This document shows, piece by piece, positions 8,973 through 16,766 of a stretch of DNA of 64,000 nucleotides. Below the pieces are notes generated by a model. That model saw only the letters and a list, made by a program, of their open reading frames with translations. It was not told the DNA's origin and did no database searches. The stretch spans positions 5,038,501-5,102,500 of the forward strand of contig NZ_CP133111.1 of NCBI RefSeq assembly GCF_033001325.1, read 5' to 3'. The translations under genes and the position numbers were made by a program. The number at the start of each line of letters is the position of its first letter. The stretch's first letter is position 1. This DNA comes from Rhodopseudomonas sp. BAL398 (GTDB lineage: Bacteria > Pseudomonadota > Alphaproteobacteria > Rhizobiales > Xanthobacteraceae).

Positions 8973-9991
8973 TGAAAGAGTTCGACCTGCCGGAACAGGC
9001 CCCTTCGATTGCCTCGGTGACCGACCGTGTACGCCCGATCGCGATCGGCGCGCCGGTCATCGCCGTGCATTTTCTCGGCGACAAGGCCGTGTTCTTCGGC
9101 GCCGAGGAAACCGCCACATTGGTCGATGCCTCCGGCGAGACCGCGACGGTGCCGCTGCATGGCGGCGCCATCCTGTGTTCGGCCAGCGACGGCAAATCGA
9201 TCGTCAGCGGCGGCGATGACGGCAAGGTGGCGTCGCTCGACGCCAACGGCGCCGTCAACGTCATCGCCACCGATGCCAAGCGGCGCTGGATCGACAATGT
9301 CGCGCTGCATCCGGACGGCGCGGTGGCGTGGTCGGCCGGCAAAATCGCCTTCGTCCGCCCGCCGAAAGGCGAGGACAAATTCTTCGAAGTGCCCTCGACG
9401 GTCGGTGGATTGGCGTTCGCGCCGAAGGGCATGCGGCTGGCGATCGCGCATTATAACGGCGTGACCCTGTGGTTTCCCAATATGGCCGCCAATGCCGAAT
9501 CGCTGGAATGGGCCGGCTCGCATCTCGGCGTCGTGTTCAGTCCGGACAACAAGTTTCTGGTCACCGCGATGCACGAACCGGCGCTGCATGGCTGGCGGCT
9601 GGCCGATGCCCGGCACATGCGGATGACCGGCTATCCCGGCCGGGTGCGTTCGCTGTCCTGGGGCATCGGCGGCAAGGCGCTGGCCACCTCCGGCGCCGAC
9701 AGCGTGATCATGTGGCCGTTTGCCTCAAAGGACGGCCCGATGGGCAAGGAGCCGGCGATGCTGGCGCCGCTGAAGGCCAAGGTGACCATGGTGGCCTGCC
9801 ATCCCAAGCAGGAGATCCTCGCCGCCGGCTATAGCGACGGCACCGTGCTGATGGTGCGCCTCGGCGACGGCGCCGAAATCCTGGTGCGGCGCAACGGCTC
9901 GCCGCCGGTGTCCGCGCTGGCCTGGAACGCCAAGGGCACGATTCTGGCCTTCGCCGACGAGGACGGCGCGGCGGGCTTGCTGACGCTGTAG
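8972..9991 (+). CDS. WD40-repeat beta-propeller protein coupled to the zinc GTPase
   Basis: A 339-residue protein with about seven repeats of the WD40 type, for example GKSIVSGGDDGKVASLD, GKALATSGADSVIMWPF and KEILAAGYSDGTVLMVRL. It has no signal peptide or membrane span, so it should be cytoplasmic. Its ATG shares one base with the stop of the GTPase gene (TGATG), which implies translational coupling and a related role. WD40 propellers are usually protein-docking platforms; I infer a partner or client adaptor for the COG0523 protein. The periplasmic zinc chaperone AztD also has a propeller fold, but it is exported and this one is not. A decayed copy of its 3' end lies at 11891-11990. Confidence 0.85.
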   Translation: MKEFDLPEQAPSIASVTDRVRPIAIGAPVIAVHFLGDKAVFFGAEETATLVDASGETATVPLHGGAILCSASDGKSIVSGGDDGKVASLDANGAVNVIATDAKRRWIDNVALHPDGAVAWSAGKIAFVRPPKGEDKFFEVPSTVGGLAFAPKGMRLAIAHYNGVTLWFPNMAANAESLEWAGSHLGVVFSPDNKFLVTAMHEPALHGWRLADARHMRMTGYPGRVRSLSWGIGGKALATSGADSVIMWPFASKDGPMGKEPAMLAPLKAKVTMVACHPKQEILAAGYSDGTVLMVRLGDGAEILVRRNGSPPVSALAWNAKGTILAFADEDGAAGLLTL

Positions 9992-10007
9992 TAGCTGCGC
10001 TTGTCTT

Positions 10008-10034
10008 CACCTCTCCCGCAAGCGGGGCGAGGTG
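10008..10034 (+). terminator. hairpin after the zinc operon, possible terminator
   Basis: Stem CACCTC / GAGGTG extended by CCCGC / GCGGG, 17 bases past the stop of the WD40 gene. There is no strong T run, so it may be a Rho-assisted stop or part of a dispersed palindrome. Confidence 0.4.
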
Positions 10035-10093
10035 AGGTCCGCGGCGACGCCGCCTTGGATGCGTCGGGTCAGTTCGGGCGGTGTTGTCTGCGC

Positions 10094-10909
10094 CTATTTC
10101 AGCAGCGCGCGGATCTTGTCCGCATCAGCGGGCGTTGCGGGATTGTAGATCACCAGATTGAGGTCGGGCCGGCCATCGACGGCGAATGCCGAGAATTCCA
10201 ACGAAAGCGGTCCGGCGATGGGATGGTGCAGGGTTTTCGTGCCGTCGCCATGCTGGCCTTGCACATCGTTGTCACGCCACATCGCGGCGAATTCGGGGCT
10301 TGTGGCGCAGAGCTCGTCGACCAGCGATTGCACATTGCCCGTCGCCCCGGCGCGCGCCACATCGGCACGGAACGACGCCACCACATAGCGCGCGACGCTT
10401 TGCCAATTGGTCTGCGCTGCGCGGACGTGGCTGTCGCGAAAAATCAGGCGCAGAACATTGCGCTGCCCGTCCGGCAAAGTGCTGTAGTCGGTGAGGACCG
10501 CCGCGGCGGCCCTGTTCCAGGCGACCACATCCCAGGTCGCGGTGCGAATGAAGGCGGGACTATATGCGAGCGTATCGAGCACGCGTTGCAGGCGGGGCGA
10601 GATCCCTTCCGGCGCGTGATAGCGGGCCGCGGGCGGCCGGCCGAGACCGAGCAGAAACAGATGCTCGCGCTCCGCATTGGTCAGCATCATGGCGTGGGCG
10701 ATGCGATCCAGCACATCGGCGGAAGGCGCGCCGCCACGGCCCTGCTCCAGCCAGGTGTACCAGGTGGCGCTCACATTGGCGCGCTGCGCCACTTCTTCGC
10801 GCCGAAGGCCGGGCGTTCGCCGCCGCTGCAGCGGAAAGCCGAAAGCCGCAGGATCGAGCTTGGCGCGGCGATCCTTTAGATAATTCCCGAGCGGGTTTGC
10901 AGCCGTCAT
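10094..10909 (-). CDS. XRE-family regulator with MmyB-like ligand-binding domain
   Basis: A 271-residue transcription factor. The N-terminal helix-turn-helix (about residues 25-80) includes the family signature TPGLRREEVAQRANVSATWY and LEQGRGGAPSADVLDRIA. The C-terminal part, starting near YSPAFIRTATWDVVAWNRAA, is a PAS-like MLTR ligand-binding domain that often senses small hydrophobic molecules. It is divergent from the neighbouring SDR gene across 90 bases containing two similar palindromic sites, so it probably regulates itself and that SDR. Confidence 0.9.
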   Translation of the reverse strand: MTAANPLGNYLKDRRAKLDPAAFGFPLQRRRTPGLRREEVAQRANVSATWYTWLEQGRGGAPSADVLDRIAHAMMLTNAEREHLFLLGLGRPPAARYHAPEGISPRLQRVLDTLAYSPAFIRTATWDVVAWNRAAAAVLTDYSTLPDGQRNVLRLIFRDSHVRAAQTNWQSVARYVVASFRADVARAGATGNVQSLVDELCATSPEFAAMWRDNDVQGQHGDGTKTLHHPIAGPLSLEFSAFAVDGRPDLNLVIYNPATPADADKIRALLK

Positions 10910-10920
10910 GCTGTTAGCGA

Positions 10921-10957
10921 TTATACCCGTATAAGCTCACTACTTTACCCGAATGAG
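10921..10957. promoter_or_regulatory. paired operator-like sites between the regulator and SDR genes
   Basis: TTATACCCGTATAA (10921-10934) is a perfect 14-bp palindrome. CTTTACCCGAATGAG (10943-10957) matches the first site plus its flank at 11 of 15 positions. Their centres are about 22 bp apart, roughly two helical turns, fitting two regulator dimers on the same DNA face. Binding by the adjacent XRE regulator is inferred. Confidence 0.6.
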
Positions 10958-10999
10958 CAACCTACCATATCCCTGCCATCTGAACAGGGAGATTGTCTC

Positions 11000-11890
11000 A
11001 TGCGGGTATTCGTCACCGGCGCCGCCGGCTTCATCGGCAGTGAAACGACCAAGGAACTGATCGCCAACGGGCATCAGGTGGTCGGCCTGGCGCGGTCCGA
11101 CGCCAATGTGGCGACGCTCGAGAAACTGGGCGCGGACGTTCATCGCGGCTCGCTGCAGGACCTCGACAGCCTGAAGAGCGGCGCGAGGGATTCAGACGGC
11201 GTGATCCATCTGGCCTTCATTCATGATTTCTCGAAATATGCAGAGAATGGCGCGATCGACAAGGCCGCGATCGAAGCCATGGGCGAGGTGCTGGCAGGCA
11301 CCAACAAGCCGTTTATCGTCACCTCAGGCACCGGCCTCGTGGCGGCAGGCGTGGTGGTCACCGAGGATATGCGGCGCCAGTCCGGCGCACATGTTCCGCG
11401 CGTATCCGAGCAGGCGGGCTTGGCTTTTGCGTCGCGGGGCGTGCGGGCGATGGCGATCCGCCTGCCGCAGGTGCATGGCGCCGACGGCAAGGCCGGGTTG
11501 ATCTCCTATCTGGTCGAGCTGGCGCGACAGAAAGGTGCTGCCGCCTATGTCGACGACGGCGCCGAACGCTGGGCCGCGGCCCACGTGCTGGATGTCGCCC
11601 GCCTGTACCGGCTTGCTTTGGAAAACGGCGCGGCTGACGCGATCTACCACGCTGTTGGCGAAGAAGGCGTGCCGATGCGCCAGGTGATCGACGTGGTCAG
11701 CCGTGCGCTCGATGTGCCGGTCGTCTCGATCAAGAAGGAGCAGGCGGAGGCTTATTACGGGCCGCTGGCGGTGTTCGCCGGCCTGGACATGCCGGCGTCC
11801 AGCGCCTTGACCCAGCAGCGGTTGGGCTGGACGCCGACCGGGATTGGCCTAATCGCCGATATCGGCCGGCCGAATTACTTCGAGGCCTGA
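11000..11890 (+). CDS. NAD(P)-dependent extended SDR, epimerase-like
   Basis: A 296-residue extended short-chain dehydrogenase/reductase. The nucleotide motif VTGAAGFIGS opens the protein, and VTSGTG and AIRLPQVHG follow in the places expected for atypical extended SDRs. The canonical Tyr-x-x-x-Lys pair is not obvious, as in the NmrA-like/atypical a5 subgroup. Substrate is unknown. GGGAGA lies before the ATG. Regulator/SDR pairs of this kind often handle quinone or aldehyde stress; that is inference. Confidence 0.85.
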   Translation: MRVFVTGAAGFIGSETTKELIANGHQVVGLARSDANVATLEKLGADVHRGSLQDLDSLKSGARDSDGVIHLAFIHDFSKYAENGAIDKAAIEAMGEVLAGTNKPFIVTSGTGLVAAGVVVTEDMRRQSGAHVPRVSEQAGLAFASRGVRAMAIRLPQVHGADGKAGLISYLVELARQKGAAAYVDDGAERWAAAHVLDVARLYRLALENGAADAIYHAVGEEGVPMRQVIDVVSRALDVPVVSIKKEQAEAYYGPLAVFAGLDMPASSALTQQRLGWTPTGIGLIADIGRPNYFEA

Positions 11891-11990
11891 GCGCCCGGCG
11901 CAACGGCGCGCCGGTGTCGGCGTTGGCCTGGAACCCGAAGGGAACCAGCCTGGCCTTCGCCGACGAGCGGCGGGCTTGCCGACGCTGTCG
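11891..11990 (+). pseudogene. decayed copy of the 3' end of the WD40 gene
   Basis: This stretch aligns with 9886-9991, the last 35 codons of the WD40 gene. Shared words include GCGCAACGGC, CTGGCCTTCGCCGACGAG and CGGCGGGCTTG. It carries a 3-base deletion, a 7-base deletion that shifts frame, and the loss of the stop codon. It begins directly after the SDR stop codon and has no start of its own, so it is a non-coding relic. Confidence 0.8.
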
Positions 11991-12095
11991 CGCGCCGGCG
12001 ATTCATCTGTCGTTCAGCAGTTCCGGAACCGGTTCGCGGCGATCGGAACCTTGCTTCGCGGCGTCCGTTGTCCTTGCGAACTCAGGGTGGACAAC

Positions 12096-12437
12096 ATGAC
12101 GCCGAAACAGAATACGCGCGCCTTCCGGATCGATCTGCTGCTCGCTGGCGCATTGGTTGCGATCGGGCTGACGATCTCCAGCACGGCCTTCTGGCGTCAG
12201 TCGGACACCGGGCCGAGCCAGCAGATGGCGCAGGCGACCCCGCAACCGTTGCAGTCGACGCCCGGCGCCAAGGACAAGCCAGTCGCGCCCGACGAGACGA
12301 TCAATCATGGCCCGCGTCCGCACCAGATCGCCCCGCAGCCGGCGCGACCCGATCCCGCTGCAATCGACGCCGGCGCCAAACCGGCCCTGCCGCGCGCTCC
12401 CGCCGAGAAGATCGGCGAGCCGATCAGGGCGAAGTAG
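12096..12437 (+). CDS. small Pro-rich membrane-anchored protein of unknown function
   Basis: A 113-residue protein with a basic N-terminus, one hydrophobic helix (about residues 15-33, LLAGALVAIGLTISSTAF) and a Pro/Ala/Gln-rich tail that would face the periplasm. I do not recognise a family. The ATG at 12096 follows CAGGGTGG at a suitable distance; the longer upstream frame runs into the WD40 relic and is rejected. It stands alone between the relic and a dispersed repeat. Confidence 0.6.
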   Translation: MTPKQNTRAFRIDLLLAGALVAIGLTISSTAFWRQSDTGPSQQMAQATPQPLQSTPGAKDKPVAPDETINHGPRPHQIAPQPARPDPAAIDAGAKPALPRAPAEKIGEPIRAK

Positions 12438-12473
12438 CCACCCGGAAAGTAGCTAACTGAAAACAGAGGAATC

Positions 12474-12640
12474 GTGTCCCGGGCGCGGTGCAGCACGCCC
12501 GGGGTCTGCGCTTTGCGCTGCCCGGGTGTGCTGCTCCGCAGAACCGGGACCCCGCTTCTGCTGCCGGCAAGATCACCGGGGCCCCGGCTCTGCGGCGCAC
12601 CACGCCGCAAGTGCGGCGCGTTGCGCCGCGTCCGGGGCAC
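12474..12640. repeat. dispersed palindromic element with imperfect terminal inverted repeats
   Basis: About 167 bp bounded by GTGTCCCGGGCGCGG and CCGCGTCCGGGGCAC, which are inverted copies at 13 of 15 positions. The interior is extremely GC-rich and full of hairpins. It fills the gap between a + gene and the convergent hss gene, where it may also stop transcription. Confidence 0.6.
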
Positions 12641-12667
12641 GGGCCGGAGTTATCTCGACAGACGTCT

Positions 12668-14095
12668 TTAGCGCACCAACACGTTGCGGAACTGCCAGGG
12701 ATCGGTCTCGTCGATGTCTTCAGGGAACAGGCCGGGGCGGTCGGTCAGCGGGGTCCAGTCGGTGTAATAGCCTTTGACCGGGCCGAGATAGGGAGTCTGG
12801 ATTTCCAGGCAGCGACGGAAATCCATTTCATCGGCTTCGACGATGCCCTCGTTCGGATTCTCCAGCGCCCACACCATGCCGGCCAGCACCGCCGACGACA
12901 CCTGCATGCCGGTGGCGTTCTGATACGGGCAGACTTGACGGGTCTCCTCGATCGACAGCTGCGAGCCGTACCAATAGGCATTCTTGGCGTGGCCGTAGAT
13001 CAGCACGCCCAATTCGTCGACGCCGTCCTCGATCTCGTTTTCGTCCAGAATGTGCCAGGACGATTGCATCTTGCCGGTGGCGCCGAACATTTCGTGCAAG
13101 GAGAGCACGGCGTCATTGGCCGGATGATAGGCATAATGGCAGGTCGGCCGGTAGATCACGTTCTGGCCGTCGCGCACGGTGAAGTAATCGGCGATCGAGA
13201 TCGATTCATTGTGCGTGACCAGGAAGCCATATTGCGCGCCGGGCGTCGGGCACCACGAGCGTACCCGCGTATTGGCGCCGGGCTGCAGCAGATAGATCGC
13301 GGCACCACAGCCCTCGGTATGGGTGCGGCCATTGTCCGGCATCCATTTCTCGTGGGTGCCCCAGCCGAGTTCGGCCGGCTGCAGGCCCTCGGAGACGAAG
13401 CCCTCGACCGACCAGGTGTTGACGAACACGTCCATCGGCTTCGGCTTCTTGGAGCGCTGGGTGTCGCGCTCGGCGATGTGGATGCCCTTGACGCCGAGCT
13501 TGTGGGCGAGCTGGCCCCAGCCTTCGCGGCTTTTCGGCTCGTTGAACGGCGTGTTGGTCTCGGCGGCGATGTTCAGCAGCGCCTGTTTGACGAACCACGA
13601 CACCATGCCGGGATTGGCGCCGCAGGTGGAGACCGCGGTGGTGCGGCCGGCGGCGATGCTCTTGGCCGCCAGCAGGGTCTCGCGCAGCGCGTAGTTCGAG
13701 CGCTTCTCCGGGCCGGCGCTCTTGTCGAAATAGAAGCCCAGCCACGGCTCGACCACGGTGTCGATGTAGAGCGCGCCGATCTCCTGGCACATTGTCATGA
13801 TGTCGACCGAGGAGGTGTCGACCGACAAATTGACGCAAAAGCCCTGGCCGCCGCCTTCGGTCAGCAGCGGGATCAGCAATTCGCGATAATTCTCCCGGGT
13901 CACCGCCGATTTGATGAAGCGGACATTGTGCTTCTTCGCCAATTCGCCGTCCTCGTGCGGATCGATGATGACGAAGCGCGACTTGTCATAGTCGAAATGC
14001 CGCTCGATCAAGGGCAGCGTGCCTTTGCCGATCGAGCCGAAGCCGATCATCACAATCGGGCCGGAAATCTTGGCGTGGATCTTGTTGGTGGTCAT
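12668..14095 (-). CDS. hss: homospermidine synthase
   Basis: A 475-residue NAD-dependent enzyme that joins two putrescines (or spermidine and putrescine) into sym-homospermidine, the main triamine of many Rhizobiales. The Rossmann motif GFGSIGKG is at residues 18-25. Conserved stretches include VVEPWLGFYFD, STCGANPGMVSWF, NTWSVEGFVSEGLQPAELGW and RTHTEGCGAA. Length matches bacterial Hss such as that of Blastochloris viridis. It lies downstream of the ornithine decarboxylase that would supply putrescine, with RidA, a mini protein and a GNAT between them on the same strand. Confidence 0.95.
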   Translation of the reverse strand: MTTNKIHAKISGPIVMIGFGSIGKGTLPLIERHFDYDKSRFVIIDPHEDGELAKKHNVRFIKSAVTRENYRELLIPLLTEGGGQGFCVNLSVDTSSVDIMTMCQEIGALYIDTVVEPWLGFYFDKSAGPEKRSNYALRETLLAAKSIAAGRTTAVSTCGANPGMVSWFVKQALLNIAAETNTPFNEPKSREGWGQLAHKLGVKGIHIAERDTQRSKKPKPMDVFVNTWSVEGFVSEGLQPAELGWGTHEKWMPDNGRTHTEGCGAAIYLLQPGANTRVRSWCPTPGAQYGFLVTHNESISIADYFTVRDGQNVIYRPTCHYAYHPANDAVLSLHEMFGATGKMQSSWHILDENEIEDGVDELGVLIYGHAKNAYWYGSQLSIEETRQVCPYQNATGMQVSSAVLAGMVWALENPNEGIVEADEMDFRRCLEIQTPYLGPVKGYYTDWTPLTDRPGLFPEDIDETDPWQFRNVLVR

Positions 14096-14161
14096 CGGCG
14101 AAATCTCCAGGTCGACGGCGCCAGGGCGCCATCCGGGTGTGGTGAGGAAGAGGGAGCGCGC

Positions 14162-14551
14162 TCAGGCCGAACGGCGCTTGGCGGTGACTTCGATCTCGAT
14201 CTTCATCTCCGGCTTGTAGAGGCCGGCGACGGCGAGGATCGTCGCGGCGGGGCGAATCTCGGCGAGGTGTTCGCCACAGACCGCGAACACCGCGTCGGCG
14301 TCCTTGGGATCGGTGATGTAATAGGTGGCGCGCACCACGTCGGCGAGGTCGAAACCGGCTTCGGTCAGCACCGACGCGATGGTTTTGAAGCAGTTGCGTG
14401 TCTGCGTCGTGACATCGGCGGGCAGCGTCATGGTGGTGTAATCATAGCCGGTGGTGCCGGACACGAAGGCGAAATCGCCATCGACCACGGCGCGGCTGTA
14501 GCCGGCGGTCTTCTCGAACGGCGATCCGGTGGAAATCAGGCGGCGGGACAT
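14162..14551 (-). CDS. RidA/YjgF family protein
   Basis: A 129-residue member of the RidA family, which hydrolyses reactive enamine/imine products of PLP enzymes or binds small metabolites as a trimer. Typical elements are FVSGTTGYDYTTMTLPADV, NCFKTIASVLTEAGFDLADV and the C-terminal IEIEVTAKR. The canonical C-terminal Arg in the IExxxVA region is not obvious, so it may belong to a non-archetypal Rid subgroup. The ATG at 14551 follows GAGGTTCC; an upstream in-frame start at 14584 lacks such a site. It sits 66 bases before hss in the same direction. Confidence 0.88.
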   Translation of the reverse strand: MSRRLISTGSPFEKTAGYSRAVVDGDFAFVSGTTGYDYTTMTLPADVTTQTRNCFKTIASVLTEAGFDLADVVRATYYITDPKDADAVFAVCGEHLAEIRPAATILAVAGLYKPEMKIEIEVTAKRRSA

Positions 14552-14648
14552 TGCGGAACCTCGATTGAAAAACAGAGCCCGCAATGCCGCGTCTGCGCCG
14601 TCAAATCAAGCTGGAGAATCGAATGGCGGCGGCCGGCGGCCGCGCGCG

Positions 14649-14864
14649 TCAGCTGTTCGGGTCGGTTCCGGCCACGCGCACGTGACCGCGCTCCGCGACC
14701 GGCAGCCGGGGCGCGTGGCGGCGCATCATCACGTCAACCACGATATTGATCGCCAGGATGATCAGCAGCACGGTCGAGATCGACGGCAGCTTGACCATCG
14801 ATCGCAGCCTGAATGGGCGACGCGCGCCCACGGTTTCACCCGCGGTGAGGTTGATGGTTTTCAT
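14649..14864 (-). CDS. 71-residue single-span membrane protein in the polyamine cluster
   Basis: Begins MKTINLTAGETVGARRPF; one hydrophobic helix spans about residues 28-47 (SISTVLLIILAINIVVDVMM), flanked by basic residues, with a short polar tail. I know no family. It starts 11 bases after the GNAT stop codon, with a GAGG in the spacer, so it is probably co-transcribed. It is encoded at the end of a longer spurious frame, but the ATG, spacing and hydrophobic pattern support the short form. Confidence 0.6.
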   Translation of the reverse strand: MKTINLTAGETVGARRPFRLRSMVKLPSISTVLLIILAINIVVDVMMRRHAPRLPVAERGHVRVAGTDPNS

Positions 14865-14875
14865 CGCATTGATCC

Positions 14876-15478
14876 TCAGGCCGCGCGCCGTTGGCGCCGC
14901 GTCGCACGCGGCGCCTTGACGGCAGCGGCGGCTCCGGTCGGCACGATCAGGCCGGCGGCGCCGTCGAGCGCGCCTGCGCGCAATTCGATCCCGAGCAGCC
15001 GGTCGCGCTCGAACGGGCCCGGCAGCGCCAGATCGGCCATTTTCGCGGCCGAGAAGCCGAAGCGGGCGTAATAGGGCGCGTCGCCGAGCAGAATCACGGC
15101 GCCGTGGCCGCGCGCCTGCGCCTCGCGCAGCGCGTGGTTCATCAGCGCGGCGCCGATGCCGAGCGCGCGGCATTCGGCATCGACCGCCAGCGGCCCCAGC
15201 ACCAGCGCGGCGACGCCGCCGGCGCTGACGTGCCACAACCGCACGGTGCCAACGAGCCGGCCCTGGCGCACGACCGAGAGGGCGAGGCCTTCGGCGGGCG
15301 CGCGTCCGTCGCGCAGGCGCTGGCAGGTGCGCGCATGGCGGTTCGCGCCAAAGCAGGCATCCAGCAGCGCTTCGCGCGCGGCGACGTCCGACGCTCGTTC
15401 CGCACGGATCGCGAACGGGGCGGCGTCGGTGAGGGCGGTCTGGGTGGTCCGCAATGCAGTCATCTGCAACTTGGTCAT
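14876..15478 (-). CDS. GNAT family N-acetyltransferase
   Basis: A 200-residue YhbS-like acetyltransferase. The core GNAT fold is visible in LVGTVRLWHVSAGG, VLGPLAVDAECRALGIGAAL (acetyl-CoA loop RALGIG) and AVILLGDAPYYARFGFSAA, a motif frequent in the YhbS group. The Arg/Ala-rich C-terminal 40 residues are low complexity. The substrate is unknown; its place between ornithine decarboxylase and homospermidine synthase makes a polyamine or related amine plausible, but this is inference only. Confidence 0.88.
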   Translation of the reverse strand: MTKLQMTALRTTQTALTDAAPFAIRAERASDVAAREALLDACFGANRHARTCQRLRDGRAPAEGLALSVVRQGRLVGTVRLWHVSAGGVAALVLGPLAVDAECRALGIGAALMNHALREAQARGHGAVILLGDAPYYARFGFSAAKMADLALPGPFERDRLLGIELRAGALDGAAGLIVPTGAAAAVKAPRATRRQRRAA

Positions 15479-15546
15479 GGCACGTCAGTCCCCACGCAAG
15501 CGGCGACAGCCGTGCGTGTTGTCAGCAAATTGGCATGTGACGGGAT

Positions 15547-15568
15547 AGGAGCCGGCGCACCGGCTCCT
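15547..15568 (-). terminator. hairpin after the ornithine decarboxylase gene
   Basis: Perfect 9-bp stem AGGAGCCGG / CCGGCTCCT with a 4-base loop, 56 bases past the decarboxylase stop. No T run follows on the minus strand, so termination here may be partial or Rho-dependent, allowing readthrough into the GNAT gene. Confidence 0.45.
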
Positions 15569-15623
15569 GGTTATTCTGGTGATCCGAGACGGTCGCCCTC
15601 GGGTCGAGCTCGAGGGCGGGGTC

Positions 15624-16766
15624 TCAGATGTGGTAGGTCCGCAACGGCGGGAAGCCGTTGAACGCCACCGCCGAATAGGTCGACGTATAGGCGCCGGTGC
15701 CTTCGATCAGCAGCTTGTCGCCGATCTCGAGCGTCACCGGCAGCGGATACGGCAACTTCTCATACATCACGTCGGCCGAATCGCAGGTCGGGCCGGCGAG
15801 CACGCAGGGCGTCATCTCGGCGCCGTCATGGCGCGATTTGATCGCGTAGCGGATCGACTCGTCCATCGTCTCGGCCAGACCGCCGAACTTGCCGATGTCG
15901 AGATAGACCCAGCGCACCTCGTCCTCGTCGCTCTTCTTGGAGATCAGAACGACTTCGGTCTCGATGATGCCGGCATTGCCGACCATGCCGCGGCCCGGCT
16001 CGATGATGGTCTCCGGAATCGCGTTGCCGAAATGCTTGCGCAGCGCCCGGAAGATCGAACGGCCGTACTGCACAACCGCCGGCACTTCCTTCAGGTACTT
16101 GGTCGGAAAACCGCCGCCCATGTTCACCATCGACAGATTGATGCCGCGCTCCGCACAATCGCGGAACACCGACGAGGCCATCGCCAAAGCACGGTCCCAC
16201 GCCTTCACCTTGCGCTGCTGCGAGCCGACATGGAACGAGATGCCATAGGGCTCCAGGCCAACACGCTTGGCGAGGTCGAGCACGTCGACCGCCATCTCCG
16301 GATCGCAGCCGAACTTGCGCGACAGCGGCCACTCGGCGCCGGCGCAATCGTACAGGATGCGGCAGAACACGCGCGCGCCGGGGGCGGCGCGGCCGATCTT
16401 CTCGACTTCGGCGCTGCAATCAACCGAGAACAGGTTGATGCCGAGCGCGTGGGCGCGCGCAATATCGCGTTCCTTCTTGATGGTGTTGCCGAAGGAAATG
16501 CGGTCAGGCGTCGCGCCGGCGTCGAGCGCCATCTGGATCTCCTGCACCGAGGCGCAGTCGAAGCACGAGCCCAGCGAGGCCAGCAATTTCAGCACTTCCG
16601 GCGCCGGGTTGGCCTTCACCGCGTAGAACACGCGGCTGTCCGGCAACGCGGTGGCGAAGGTCTGGAAGTTGTCGCGCACGACTTCGAGATCGACGACGAG
16701 GCACGGCTCGACGTCCTGACCTTCGTTGCGGCGGGCACGGAGGAATTCTTGAATACGTTCGGTCAT
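15624..16766 (-). CDS. type III PLP-dependent ornithine/lysine decarboxylase
   Basis: A 380-residue alanine-racemase-fold decarboxylase producing putrescine (or cadaverine). The PLP lysine is Lys51 in FYAVKANPAP; further motifs are SFHVGSQQRKVKAWDRAL, NMGGGFPTKY, EPGRGMVGNAG and the catalytic Cys region GPTCDSADVMYE. Length matches the short bacterial ODC/L-ODC group of alphaproteobacteria. The ATG at 16766 has GGAGAG five bases upstream; an in-frame TTG at 16835 is less likely. Homospermidine synthase downstream favours ornithine as substrate. A roughly 550-base leader precedes it. Confidence 0.93.
   Translation of the reverse strand: MTERIQEFLRARRNEGQDVEPCLVVDLEVVRDNFQTFATALPDSRVFYAVKANPAPEVLKLLASLGSCFDCASVQEIQMALDAGATPDRISFGNTIKKERDIARAHALGINLFSVDCSAEVEKIGRAAPGARVFCRILYDCAGAEWPLSRKFGCDPEMAVDVLDLAKRVGLEPYGISFHVGSQQRKVKAWDRALAMASSVFRDCAERGINLSMVNMGGGFPTKYLKEVPAVVQYGRSIFRALRKHFGNAIPETIIEPGRGMVGNAGIIETEVVLISKKSDEDEVRWVYLDIGKFGGLAETMDESIRYAIKSRHDGAEMTPCVLAGPTCDSADVMYEKLPYPLPVTLEIGDKLLIEGTGAYTSTYSAVAFNGFPPLRTYHI

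Noticed and set aside
12488-14749. Plus-strand open frame of 753 codons opposite hss and RidA
   Set aside because: Shadow of well-defined minus-strand genes; no recognisable domain, and it begins inside a dispersed repeat.
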